DNA from: CAYJAD01 sp964371195
GTDB taxonomy: Bacteria > Desulfobacterota > Desulfovibrionia > Desulfovibrionales > Desulfovibrionaceae
Length of the DNA: 44,106 bases
Direction of reading: 5' to 3'
Assembly (NCBI GenBank): GCA_964371195.1
Contig: CAYJLD010000008.1
Span: 1 to 44,106 of the forward strand
Below are positions 14,915 through 23,278 of this stretch, one piece after another. Within the stretch, counting starts at the first letter, position 1. Each line of letters opens with the position of its first letter. Made by a program: the position numbers and the translations under genes. Below the pieces are notes generated by a model that did not search any database, was not told where the DNA came from, and saw nothing but the letters and a program-made list of their open reading frames with translations.

Positions 14915-15973
14915 TTAGAAAATACTTTGAATAATAGCACCAGCAAGTACATAACCATGGGCATCATATAGCGTAGCAACTTGTCCACAAGCGGTGGGAC
15001 TTTGGGGTTTTGCAAATTCAATGCGCAAGCTATCCTCACAGAAAGTGCATTTTGCTAAAGCCTCTTGTTGCCTATAGCGAACGCGTACAAATATATCTTT
15101 TGGCCAATGTTCAATTGGTACTAGTAAATTAAGTTGGTTTACAATACAGCCATTAAGGGCCAGCTGACTTGCTGTGCCAAGTACCAGTGTGTTATTTGTT
15201 TGATTTTTGGAGCATACATATAGAGGTTGTGTGTAAGCAATATTTAAGCCGCGCCTTTGGCCTTCGGTATATTGCCAAAGACCTTTATGCTGCCCTAAAA
15301 CTTGAAGTATTCCATCTTGCTCTAATACTATGGGACCAGGTGGTGAAAGCTTTATGGCGCGCTTTTTTGCTTCGTCTTCCAAGAAAGGACGATAGGCATC
15401 TCTTGGTACAAAGCATATTTCTTGACTTTCCTTACTTATGGGCACATTAAAGCCATGTTCTTGTAAATACTTAATAATAAAATTTTTTTCCTTGTTTTCC
15501 AGTGGAAAAATACATTTTTCGAGAGTTTTTCTGGGTACGAGGCTTAAAAAATAGCTTTGTTCTTTGCTTTTATCTGCCCCCTTAGATAGGGGGCTTATTG
15601 TTGGGCTTAAAGTGGGATTTATTTTTGCATAATGCCCAGTTGCCAAGAGATCAGCATTTAACTGTAAGGCTTCCTGCATAAGCAGGCCAAACTTAATGTA
15701 TTTATTGCATATGGAGCAAGGGTTGGGGGTAAGGCCTTTGGCATATGTTTGGATAAAGGGCTCAATAACTAATCTATCAAATTGCTTACGTAAATCAACT
15801 ACGTGTAAGGTAGTGTTGAGCTTTGTGCAAATATCTTGAAGGGCTGCAAGTGGTGCGGCATTTGGTAAAAATAGTCCGTGTAGGGCAATAGGCTCATGCC
15901 CTTGCTCTTTTAAATGAACAAGGGCAAATAAAGAATCTGCTCCGCCGCTTACAGCAACAGCAATGCGGGCCAT
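14915..15973 (-). CDS. mnmA: tRNA-specific 2-thiouridylase MnmA
   Basis: 352 residues. It activates U34 with ATP (PP-loop SGGADS at 9-14) and inserts sulfur into tRNAs for Lys, Glu and Gln. The catalytic pair is C86 (TPNPCSICN) and C187 (QEICFVP). ATGHYA and SPTACGQVA are also family blocks. Its ATG overlaps the stop of the upstream ABC-ATPase by one base (TAATG), so translation is probably coupled to the amino-acid transporter operon. In the P-loop, SGGADS has Ala where SGGVDS is usual; this is a conservative change. Confidence 0.93.
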   Translation of the reverse strand: MARIAVAVSGGADSLFALVHLKEQGHEPIALHGLFLPNAAPLAALQDICTKLNTTLHVVDLRKQFDRLVIEPFIQTYAKGLTPNPCSICNKYIKFGLLMQEALQLNADLLATGHYAKINPTLSPTISPLSKGADKSKEQSYFLSLVPRKTLEKCIFPLENKEKNFIIKYLQEHGFNVPISKESQEICFVPRDAYRPFLEDEAKKRAIKLSPPGPIVLEQDGILQVLGQHKGLWQYTEGQRRGLNIAYTQPLYVCSKNQTNNTLVLGTASQLALNGCIVNQLNLLVPIEHWPKDIFVRVRYRQQEALAKCTFCEDSLRIEFAKPQSPTACGQVATLYDAHGYVLAGAIIQSIF

Positions 15974-16719
15974 TATAATATTTGGTTAAGGAATTGTTTT
16001 AATCTAGGCGCACGTGGAGAAGAGAAAATTTGATCAGGTGTGCCTTCTTCCACAATTTGCCCTTGATCCATGAAAATAATACGGTCTGCCACTGTACGCG
16101 CAAAACCCATTTCATGGGTAACACAAACCATGGTCATGCCTTCTTCGGCCAATGTAACCATAACGTCAAGTACCTCACCTACCATTTCTGGGTCGAGTGA
16201 AGATGTAGGCTCGTCAAAGAGCATGATATCCGGTTGCATGGCTAAAGCACGTGCTATTGCAACACGTTGTTGTTGTCCGCCAGAAAGCATGGATGGGAAA
16301 ACATTGGCTTTTTCACTAATGCCCACTTTTTTAAGTAGAGTGAGTGCTTGTTCTTCAGCATCAGATTTGCTTATACCTTTAAGTTTTATGGGACCCATGG
16401 TTAGGTTTTGCAAAACTGTTTTATGAGGAAATAGGTTAAACTGCTGAAAAACCATACCCACATTTTGCCGAATTTTATTTATATCATGCTCACGTGAATT
16501 TATGTCTAGACCTTCTACTAAAATTAGGCCTTTATCAATTTCCTCAAGACGGTTAATGGAGCGCAAAAGTGTTGACTTGCCAGAACCAGATGGCCCAATA
16601 ATAACAACGCGTTGTCCGGAATGTATATCAAGGCTTACATCTTGTAGAGCAGAAAGTTCGCCAAAATATTTCCAAACATTGCGTATGCTTATAATGGTAG
16701 TATCATTTTCGTTTGTCAT
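15973..16719 (-). CDS. Polar amino-acid ABC transporter, ATP-binding subunit
   Basis: 248 residues. Walker A GPSGSGKST (42-50), the Q-loop in VGMVFQQFNLFPH, the signature LSGGQQQR (145-152) and Walker B IMLFDEPTS all match the GlnQ/HisP family. It drives uptake together with the permease and binding protein encoded upstream. It starts 17 nt inside the 3' end of the permease gene and overlaps mnmA by one base. The exact substrate cannot be read from the ATPase. Confidence 0.94.
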   Translation of the reverse strand: MTNENDTTIISIRNVWKYFGELSALQDVSLDIHSGQRVVIIGPSGSGKSTLLRSINRLEEIDKGLILVEGLDINSREHDINKIRQNVGMVFQQFNLFPHKTVLQNLTMGPIKLKGISKSDAEEQALTLLKKVGISEKANVFPSMLSGGQQQRVAIARALAMQPDIMLFDEPTSSLDPEMVGEVLDVMVTLAEEGMTMVCVTHEMGFARTVADRIIFMDQGQIVEEGTPDQIFSSPRAPRLKQFLNQIL

Positions 16720-17521
16720 AATAATTAAGCCTTGCTTCCATTATGCTAACACATTTTGATAGCAGTAAGGTAATGATTAAATATATAATAGCAATAATAG
16801 TGTATGTTTCAAAGTATAAATAGGTTTTAGCTGCAAAACTGCGTCCACGTTGCATAAGGTCAGGCATGGCCATAACAGATACAAGTGAAGTATCTTTTAA
16901 CATGGCAATGCATTCATTGCCAACAGGTGGTAAGATAGTACGCCAAGCTTGCGGCAAAATGACTAGGAACATAGTTTGAAATCTATTAAAACCAAGAGAG
17001 CGCGCAGCTTCCATTTGCCCTTTGGGTATGGCTAAAATACCAGCTCTAAATACTTCGCCCATGTATGCACCATAACAAAAGCTAATGGCAATAACGGCTG
17101 AAACAATACCACTTACATTTAGAAATTTTGCAAGCGCGTAGTATATATAAAATATTTGCACAAGAAGAGGTATGCCGCGTATAACTTCAACATAGGTAGA
17201 TGCAATGAGGTTTATAAAGCGATTGCGTGAAATGCGCCCAAGTCCTGTGACTAACCCAAGGGGTATGGCACAAGCTATGGAGAGTAAGGTTACTTGAAAT
17301 GTTACGAGTAGTCCATCGGGTAAGAAAGCTATAATGTCTAGGTATGGTTCAGGCCATGTCATGCACAAAACAATAAGGGTAATAATAGCTCCACTAAGGG
17401 CAATGGACCAAGCATTAATCAAGCGCCATTCTTTTGGATCTGGTATGGATGCTCCATCGGTAACTAAAATTCTAATATTGCCAGCTTCTGCAGCTTGTTT
17501 TTGGGGATTATTTTCATGCAT
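16703..17521 (-). CDS. Polar amino-acid ABC transporter, permease subunit
   Basis: 272 residues with a ~35-residue hydrophilic N-terminal tail, then about five to six membrane segments. The EAA loop that docks the ATPase is visible (MEAARSLGFNRFQTMFLVIL). It belongs to the HisM/GlnP branch of BPD transport permeases (DGLLVTFQVTLLSIACAIPL). AGGGG lies ~11 nt before the ATG. It follows the binding-protein gene after a strong hairpin and overlaps the ATPase gene. Confidence 0.92.
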   Translation of the reverse strand: MHENNPQKQAAEAGNIRILVTDGASIPDPKEWRLINAWSIALSGAIITLIVLCMTWPEPYLDIIAFLPDGLLVTFQVTLLSIACAIPLGLVTGLGRISRNRFINLIASTYVEVIRGIPLLVQIFYIYYALAKFLNVSGIVSAVIAISFCYGAYMGEVFRAGILAIPKGQMEAARSLGFNRFQTMFLVILPQAWRTILPPVGNECIAMLKDTSLVSVMAMPDLMQRGRSFAAKTYLYFETYTIIAIIYLIITLLLSKCVSIMEARLNYYDKRK

Positions 17522-17619
17522 GTCTTATATACCCCTAGGATATGGTCCTTTATTAAAGTTATTTAGCTTAGATTATTTTTTTGATGGTAGCTTAAGCTAA
17601 TTCTACTCTTAACTATGTA

Positions 17620-17655
17620 AAACGCTAGCCTCATACAAGGTACAAGGCTAGCATT
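17620..17655 (-). terminator. Hairpin between binding-protein and permease genes
   Basis: The arms GCTAGCCT (17624-17631) and AGGCTAGC (17645-17652) pair perfectly. On the minus strand the stem is followed by GTTTTAC. Placed directly after the solute-binding-protein gene, it probably terminates or trims part of the transcript so that the binding protein outnumbers the membrane subunits. Confidence 0.65.
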
Positions 17656-17673
17656 TAAGTAATTTTGTGGGCT

Positions 17674-18417
17674 TTATTCAGCTCCCATCCATTTAATTTT
17701 TAGTTCTTTTTCAATGCCTTTTTCTTTTACCATCTTAATGCCCTTATTGAGCATTTTTACTATATCATCATTACCTTTTTTCACGGTAAATCCATATAGC
17801 TCAACTTCAGGAGTTTGAAGAACAACTTTGAATTTATTGGTAAAATCTTGCTTTTTGTTGGCATAGTATTTGGCTACAGGATCATCACACATAACAGCAT
17901 CAATGCGACCATTGGCCATATCTTGCATGGCAAGACCTACATCTTCATACTCGCGAATGGTAGCGCCAGTATTGGATTTTTCCATAACAAAGATGCCAGT
18001 AGTACCGATTTGACCACCAACCTTCTTGCCCTTTAGGTCAGCAAGGCTTTTAACAGGTGAATCCTTAGGTACAATGAGAGCCTGATGAATTTCACAATAA
18101 GGGTCAGAGAACAAGAATTGTTTTTGACGTTCAGGTGTAATGGTAACAGAAGATGCTACGATGTCATAGTTTCCTGCTGCAACACCTGCAAAGATACCGT
18201 CCCAAGCAATATTTTTGATGTCAAATTTAACACCAAGTTCTTTGGCTATGGCGCGCAAATAGTCGCTAGAATAGCCCATTACTTGCTTTTTATCATCGAG
18301 GAATTCCATGGGAGGCCAAGTGCCGTCAGAAGCAACTGTATAGGTTTTTTCTGCAGCTTGAGCTACGCCAGACATAATACCAAGAGTTAAAATAGCAGCT
18401 AATAAATAACGAAACAT
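17674..18417 (-). CDS. Polar amino-acid ABC transporter, periplasmic binding protein
   Basis: 247 residues with a clear signal peptide (1-21, ...GVAQAA). It is a family-3 solute-binding protein: VASDGTWPPMEFLDDK, SVTITPERQKQFLFSDPY, LKGKKVGGQIGTTG and GRIDAVMCDDPVAKYY. By family it binds a polar, perhaps basic, amino acid. The neighbouring LysO-type exporter genes fit a lysine/arginine theme, but this is inference. A strong ribosome-binding site (AGGGGGA) and a perfect -35 promoter lie upstream. Confidence 0.93.
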   Translation of the reverse strand: MFRYLLAAILTLGIMSGVAQAAEKTYTVASDGTWPPMEFLDDKKQVMGYSSDYLRAIAKELGVKFDIKNIAWDGIFAGVAAGNYDIVASSVTITPERQKQFLFSDPYCEIHQALIVPKDSPVKSLADLKGKKVGGQIGTTGIFVMEKSNTGATIREYEDVGLAMQDMANGRIDAVMCDDPVAKYYANKKQDFTNKFKVVLQTPEVELYGFTVKKGNDDIVKMLNKGIKMVKEKGIEKELKIKWMGAE

Positions 18418-18453
18418 TAAGAGTCCCCCTTAAAAAAGTTAGTGTAGATGTTA

Positions 18454-18483
18454 ATTATGGCTGAAAAAAGACTTAATTGTCAA
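18454..18483 (-). promoter_or_regulatory. Sigma-70-type promoter for the amino-acid transporter operon
   Basis: On the minus strand a perfect TTGACA (18483-18478), an 18-bp spacer and CATAAT (18459-18454) lie upstream of the binding-protein gene. They give a leader of about 30 nt. Confidence 0.65.
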
Positions 18484-18533
18484 GCCGCTTATTATAAAAT
18501 TCGTAATCCATACCCACTTCATAAGCACTTGCA

Positions 18534-19148
18534 TTAAAAATATGTAAATATTGCTGTAACCAATATGGGTACTAGCATGGTCAAAATCATGCCAGAAAAA
18601 ATACCCATGATGGCGTAACGCTCCCCAGCATATTTGGCAATGACTGGCATGCATGTATCCATGGCAGCAGCTCCACCGGAGGCCACAGGAGCAAATCCGC
18701 CTGCTATGCGTACAAGCAGTGGTGCAAATAGCAGAGTCATAAGTTCACGACTAATATTGGCAAGTAAAGCAACAGAACCAAGTTCTGCATCACCTAGACG
18801 GGTGATGATAACGCTTGATAGGCTATAATATCCAAGTCCTGCTCCAACTCCTAAACAGTCACGTAGTGATATGTCGTGGTTAAATAATGTTAGCAAGCCA
18901 AAGCTTATTATACTACCAAGGGCACTACCCAAAATTATACCAATGGGCAGCATAAAAATCTTAAATCCAAATTCACGTACAATTAAAAAGTTTCGTGTAT
19001 CAAAGCCCATACACATACCAGCTAAAATGAGCATAAGATAAAGGGCATAGCCTAGGGTAGCATTGGCTAATTCTGGAGTGATAATATGAGCTTTACCGGC
19101 AAAAACTCCGCTTAAAAAAAAGAAAAGGATTAAAATGCCACCCTTCAT
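18534..19148 (-). CDS. LysO-type exporter, C-terminal part (DUF340), separate gene
   Basis: 204 residues with about six hydrophobic segments. The sequence matches the larger, C-terminal part of LysO (YbjE), a lysine exporter: GMCMGFDTRNF, GAGLGYYSLSSVIITRLGDAELGSVALL (shown in part: GLGYYSLSSVIITRLGD) and GGAAAMDTCMPVIAKYAGE. Its ATG overlaps the stop of the preceding 92-residue gene (ATGA), so the two halves of a protein that is single-chain in E. coli are made from adjacent coupled genes. Confidence 0.82.
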   Translation of the reverse strand: MKGGILILFFFLSGVFAGKAHIITPELANATLGYALYLMLILAGMCMGFDTRNFLIVREFGFKIFMLPIGIILGSALGSIISFGLLTLFNHDISLRDCLGVGAGLGYYSLSSVIITRLGDAELGSVALLANISRELMTLLFAPLLVRIAGGFAPVASGGAAAMDTCMPVIAKYAGERYAIMGIFSGMILTMLVPILVTAIFTYF

Positions 19149-19423
19149 GATTTTTTTGCCTTAAAAATTACGCTATATAAAAGCCAAGTAGCAAAGATGC
19201 TACCCCCAGCACATAGTATACCAAGCAGTACACCTTGTACGCCAAGTTCAGCTAGGCGAGCAGTTAAATCTTCATTGCCGCCAAGGCTTAAACCTATGAG
19301 AAAAAGAAGAGCATAGATCACTGCAGAGAGTGCGCGATTAGTAAAATTTATAGCCATAGGTTGCTTGCGTAAAGCGTAACCTACAGGAATGCCACTAACA
19401 ATAAGACCAACTTCTACCCACAT
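19145..19423 (-). CDS. LysO-type exporter, N-terminal part (DUF340), separate gene
   Basis: 92 residues with three hydrophobic segments (WVEVGLIVSGIPVGYAL, ALSAVIYALLFLIGLSLGG, GVQGVLLGILCAGGSIFATW). It corresponds to the N-terminal DUF340 part of LysO. It ends in a charged tail (FKAKKS) and overlaps the next gene by 4 nt. The clean overlap and intact frames argue for a functional split rather than a frameshifted gene. Confidence 0.78.
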   Translation of the reverse strand: MWVEVGLIVSGIPVGYALRKQPMAINFTNRALSAVIYALLFLIGLSLGGNEDLTARLAELGVQGVLLGILCAGGSIFATWLLYSVIFKAKKS

Positions 19424-19454
19424 AACTATACCAAAGCCTTGCTATACATATGTA

Positions 19455-21077
19455 TTAGCGTCTAATTTTAACCAACATGTAATGTTCATTTTCCCAAACA
19501 ATATCCCCAATCTTGGTTAGGAGTGGTTTGTGTACTGGTGATGAACTAAGCACATAGTCGGCATTGCTTTCAATGGCCAAGTCAATGTAGGCTTCCCTTG
19601 AGGCGGCAATTCTTTTTTGTGTGTCATACCAAAAGCGTAAGCCTTGCATATCTTTAGCAAAATAATATATGCTTGGATCACGCCAATTATAAACCAAAGG
19701 ACGTAACGCTTTATACCGAATAGCTCTATCTCCTTGATCGTGATAGATGAGGGCGTCTTTTTCGGTATATTTTTGAATGGCCTTAAGCATTTCAGTTCGC
19801 CTTAAATCTCTGGCATAGGCTTGCTCGTAGCGCTCTTTATCAAGTGAGTTCCAAAACCATAACGTACTAGTGCGTAGAACATCTTGTTGCCCACCCACAT
19901 ATAAGCCTAGTATAAATATACACCAAAAAATGCCCACAGCACGTTTTGCCCAAATATTTATAGATGGAGTAATGCGCCAAAGCATATTAAAGGCCATGAA
20001 GCCAAGAGTAATGGAAAAGAAAAATGTAAAGCGTAGGGTTCGAACAATATTTGATAATGAGCCATGCCCACCTGAGCCAGCAGTAAAATATTTATCCAAT
20101 AAGAATAAGCTTAAGCATATGCCAACTCCAACAGTCCAAAGTGCAAACTGTAAGGTACGTGCACGCTCTTCTTCATTACCAAAGCGGCGCAACAAGAAAT
20201 AACTCACAAGACCAGTACCAAGTAAGATTGGGCGTGGAAAATCAAAGAAAAATCTTTGCAAAGCTTGCCAATATTCGGTGTAACCAATGTTATAACGTAT
20301 TAGCAGTATTTCTTTTAAAAGTGCAATATCATCGGGTGTTAAGCTAAGGCTTGGGCGCAAAAACTTCAAAGCAAAGGGCACCATGGAAATAAGAAAACAG
20401 CAACCGGAAAAAATAAGCCATAGAGCATGCTTTTTAAACGACACATCCTTAGGTTTGCATATGGCAAAGCCTAGCCAAAATCCCATGGCTGTGGGTAGTG
20501 TGCTTATGGCATGCACATATATCATAAGTCCAATACCAAACATGAAGGCGGGCCAATAGCGTGGTTTATGCATAATCTGTATGGCAGCTGCCACAAATAG
20601 TGCATAAAATGTGGAGAAATTACTGCGTGGCACATGATCAAGAAACCCATTGCCCCAAAAAGTTCCCCATTCAACCCAAAACACCTGACCCATAAGTATT
20701 GTGAAAGCAAAGGCTTGCCATCTTTGTTTAAGTAATACTATGCCTAATATATAAAAGGTTAGGTGATGCAGAAAAAACTGAATGCCAGTGAGTTTTAAGT
20801 AAGCTAAGCCGTAGTTACCATCGCTTGCAAGTAGGCTGACTAAGGGAGTAGTGACTGTTGCATGAATACTGTAATCATCAGCATTGTCATATACAGGGTC
20901 TTTGGCAAAAACTTCAGGATGAGCCATGGCAGCAGCCATGCTGGCATAATTACAGGCATCGGTGGTTAATTGAGTACCATTGATTGATGCACCAATACGC
21001 CCAAAGTGCACTACTATGGCAAGGGTAAGAAATATAATGCAAACAGCAATATCTATGTTTTTATTGGAAATATTCAT
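19455..21077 (-). CDS. Polytopic membrane protein, possibly GT-C-type
   Basis: 540 residues with about ten hydrophobic segments and a soluble C-terminal domain of ~120 residues (IQKYTEKDALIYHDQGDRAI...). After the first membrane helix comes a loop with TTDACNYASMAAAMAHPEVF. The topology (acidic residues in the first external loop, many helices, soluble tail) is reminiscent of GT-C glycosyltransferases, but no defining motif was recognised. The open frame extends to a TTG at 21128. The first ATG, at 21077, gives a better N-terminus (MNISNKNIDIAVCIIF). It lies 31 nt upstream of the LysO-type genes and may share their transcript. Confidence 0.7.
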   Translation of the reverse strand: MNISNKNIDIAVCIIFLTLAIVVHFGRIGASINGTQLTTDACNYASMAAAMAHPEVFAKDPVYDNADDYSIHATVTTPLVSLLASDGNYGLAYLKLTGIQFFLHHLTFYILGIVLLKQRWQAFAFTILMGQVFWVEWGTFWGNGFLDHVPRSNFSTFYALFVAAAIQIMHKPRYWPAFMFGIGLMIYVHAISTLPTAMGFWLGFAICKPKDVSFKKHALWLIFSGCCFLISMVPFALKFLRPSLSLTPDDIALLKEILLIRYNIGYTEYWQALQRFFFDFPRPILLGTGLVSYFLLRRFGNEEERARTLQFALWTVGVGICLSLFLLDKYFTAGSGGHGSLSNIVRTLRFTFFFSITLGFMAFNMLWRITPSINIWAKRAVGIFWCIFILGLYVGGQQDVLRTSTLWFWNSLDKERYEQAYARDLRRTEMLKAIQKYTEKDALIYHDQGDRAIRYKALRPLVYNWRDPSIYYFAKDMQGLRFWYDTQKRIAASREAYIDLAIESNADYVLSSSPVHKPLLTKIGDIVWENEHYMLVKIRR

Positions 21078-21467
21078 AAAAGTAGTAAAAATATATTGCT
21101 CAATTTTGATTGTTTTTTTGTAATACAATCACTATTCGGTAATGATGAGACATGTACAATTAAGTGTTCAAACAAGCTCTATATAAGAAAATAGTGTCAT
21201 GGTAAAGTATTTTTTAGTATATAAAACTACCTGTCACAACATTGATTTTTGGGGCTATATCAACTCAACTTACAAATTATGTCCTTGTGTAGTAAAATGG
21301 GCATTATGTATTGTTGTGGTATTTAATTTGTGCAGCTTGGAAAATACCTAGATTAACATCATAGATAAGACTCATTTTTTTATTGAGTTTTTCCGTGTAA
21401 CATGGCAAAATATTCATAAGGTAAGAATTAATTTTAACATGATAGCAGAAAACCCATGGAGGTATTT
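21078..21467. other. Intergenic region upstream of the Sec-peroxiredoxin gene
   Basis: About 390 bp, AT-rich. It holds the divergent promoters for the membrane-protein gene (minus) and the peroxiredoxin gene (plus). No clear -35/-10 pair or Fur/PerR-type operator was found. One weak hairpin (ACTCA/TGAGT followed by TTTTT) lies near 21370-21395. No gene is supported here. Confidence 0.5.
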
Positions 21468-22019
21468 ATGACTATTGCTGCAACAGCTGAACAAATTGCT
21501 CCCTTAAGTGTTGGAACTAACGTACCTGAGGGCGCTTTAATTACTATGGATGGTCAAAAGACTAGCCTTAAGGAAGTATTAAATAATAAACCCGCAGTGG
21601 TAATTTTCTACCGTGGAGATTGGTGACGTTTTTGCCTCACGCAGTTAGCGGGAGCAAACTTAATCCTCTCCACTCTAAACGAGCGCGGTTATTCCGTGCT
21701 AGGTATTTGCCCTGACCTACCAGAAGGCCTACAAAAAACACATGCCAGCAGAAAACTTGAATTCCCATTATTTTCAGATAGCTCAGTTGACTTGGCTGAA
21801 AATTTTGGCATTGCATTTCATGTTGATGATGAAACTGTAGCTCTTTATCTTGAAAAGTACAAAATTGATCTTGAAAAAGCATCAGGCGAAACTCATCATA
21901 ACTTGCCTGTGCCAGGTGTGTTTATTGTGGATGCAGCAGGAAGCATAAAATTTGCTTATACTAATGCAGACCATACTCAACGCCTTAGCAATGAAGAGCT
22001 ATTGGCTCAAGCGACATAA
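21468..22019 (+). CDS. Peroxiredoxin-like selenoprotein (UxxC), Sec at an in-frame TGA
   Basis: 183 residues if TGA at 21624-21626 is read as selenocysteine. The upstream half (MTIAATAEQIAPLSVG...AVVIFYRGDW) and downstream half (RFCLTQLAGANLILSTLNERGYSVLG, shown here as RFCLTQLAGAN) are in one frame. Together they give a thioredoxin-fold peroxiredoxin of the AhpC/TSA 'Prx-like' branch, whose usual motif is YRGxWCPxC. Sec replaces the first Cys (U53) and C56 is the second. GGAGG precedes the ATG. A SECIS-like hairpin starts 4 nt after the TGA. It probably reduces peroxides in the cytoplasm. The gene stands alone, with its own terminator. Confidence 0.85.
21624..21658 (+). promoter_or_regulatory. 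TGA (Sec) codon and bacterial SECIS hairpin of the peroxiredoxin gene
   Basis: After TGA (21624-21626), TTTGC (21631-21635) pairs with GCAAA (21654-21658), UC (37-38) with GG (51-52) and CGC (40-42) with GCG (48-50), around the loop AGUUA (21643-21647). The loop begins 16 nt after the TGA and has G at its second position. Both fit the published bacterial SECIS consensus: a short loop, G in the first two bases, 16-37 nt from UGA. Confidence 0.75.
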
Positions 22020-22026
22020 TAATTCT

Positions 22027-22068
22027 TGGCCTTGGTATGATTAGTACCAAGGCCAGTAAGTATTTTTT
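22027..22068 (+). terminator. Terminator after the Sec-peroxiredoxin gene
   Basis: The arms TGGCCTTGGTA (22027-22037) and TACCAAGGCCA (22045-22055) are perfectly complementary around TGATTAG. A TATTTTTT run follows 5-13 nt later. It separates the peroxiredoxin gene from the flagellar cluster. Confidence 0.75.
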
Positions 22069-22111
22069 ATAAAACAAATTTATCTAAAATAATCCCCTCC
22101 AAATATAGTGA

Positions 22112-22127
22112 TGGAACACTTTGTGCA
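22112..22127 (+). promoter_or_regulatory. Sigma-54 promoter for flgI-flgJ
   Basis: TGGAACACTTTGTGCA has GG and GC separated by exactly 10 nt and agrees with TGGCAC-N5-TTGCA at most key positions. The predicted start lies ~40 nt upstream of the flgI ATG. RpoN control of late flagellar genes is established in several proteobacteria. Confidence 0.65.
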
Positions 22128-22167
22128 TTGCCTCCTTTAGGAAACCCCTAGATAAGGAGAAAGTGTC

Positions 22168-23277
22168 ATGTTTTTGACTCATGTGAATTATATAAAAGTT
22201 TTATGCATACTAGGTTTAACCTTAAGTTTAGCTATGCCAGCTCATGCTGTGCGTATTAAGGATATAGCCACATTTTCAGGTGTGCGCGATAACCAACTCA
22301 TAGGCTATGGTCTTGTGGTTGGGCTTAGCGGTACTGGTGATAAAACCAATACAGTATTCACCACTTCCTCCATCGCCAATATGATGGATAAGATGGGCGT
22401 TGGGGTTGATCCTGCTCAGCTAAAAGTTAAAAACGTAGCCTCAGTAATGGTTACGGCGCGCATGCCCATTTCTGCAAAGCCAGGTACGCGTTTAGACGTA
22501 ACCATTTCTTCTGTGGGTGATGCCACATCCTTACTTGGTGGTGTGCTTTTGCAAACTTCACTTAAAGGTGTTGATGGCAAAACCTATATGCTAGCACAAG
22601 GCTCTTTAACAGTAGGTGGTTTTTCTGCTGGTGGTGCTGCTGCTACTACTCAAAAAAATATTACCACTGTAGGTATAATTCCTGGTGGTGGTATTGTTGA
22701 GCGTGGTATACCCTTTGAGTTTAATGACCAAGAAAGTTTGACCCTTAGTATGCGTATTGCAGATTTTAGTACCAGTCAAAAAATTTCTGAACGCTTAAAT
22801 GCTGCCATGGGTGGGCCATTTTCCAGAGCAACTGATGCATCCACTGTGGAAATAGCCATTCCTCCACAATATAAGAATAATATGGTTCCCCTAATGGCTT
22901 CACTTGAAAATATAGAAATTTCGCCAGATGCTCCAGCCAAGGTAGTGGTTGATGAAAAAACCGGTACTGTTGTGCTTGGGCGTAATGTGCGTATTTCTCA
23001 AACTGCTGTAGCGCATGGTAACTTGCAAATTACCGTACAAGAAACAGAGCAAGTTTCTCAGCCCGGACCATTTTCACAAGGTCAAACTGTGGTTACTCCT
23101 GAGACTGCCCTTAATGTACGTGAAGAAAATCGTCGTCTTATGACAGTAGAAGGTGCAACATTACAAGAATTAGTTGATGGCTTAAATGCCATTGGTGCAA
23201 CCCCGCGTGACCTTATTTCCATCTTGCGCACTTTGCAAGTTTCTGGTGCGCTACATGCGGACTTGGAGGTAATCTAA
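22168..23277 (+). CDS. flgI: Flagellar P-ring protein FlgI
   Basis: 369 residues with a signal peptide (about 1-27, ...SLAMPAHA), as expected for a periplasmic protein. It forms the P ring around the flagellar rod in the peptidoglycan layer. Family blocks: VRIKDIATFSGVRDNQLIGY, GLVVGLSGTGDKTNT, ARMPISAKPGTRLDVTISSV (all standard) and the C-terminal TPRDLISILRTLQVSGALHA. AAGGAG precedes the ATG. flgJ begins 1 nt after the stop. Confidence 0.97.
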   Translation: MFLTHVNYIKVLCILGLTLSLAMPAHAVRIKDIATFSGVRDNQLIGYGLVVGLSGTGDKTNTVFTTSSIANMMDKMGVGVDPAQLKVKNVASVMVTARMPISAKPGTRLDVTISSVGDATSLLGGVLLQTSLKGVDGKTYMLAQGSLTVGGFSAGGAAATTQKNITTVGIIPGGGIVERGIPFEFNDQESLTLSMRIADFSTSQKISERLNAAMGGPFSRATDASTVEIAIPPQYKNNMVPLMASLENIEISPDAPAKVVVDEKTGTVVLGRNVRISQTAVAHGNLQITVQETEQVSQPGPFSQGQTVVTPETALNVREENRRLMTVEGATLQELVDGLNAIGATPRDLISILRTLQVSGALHADLEVI

Positions 23278-23278
23278 T

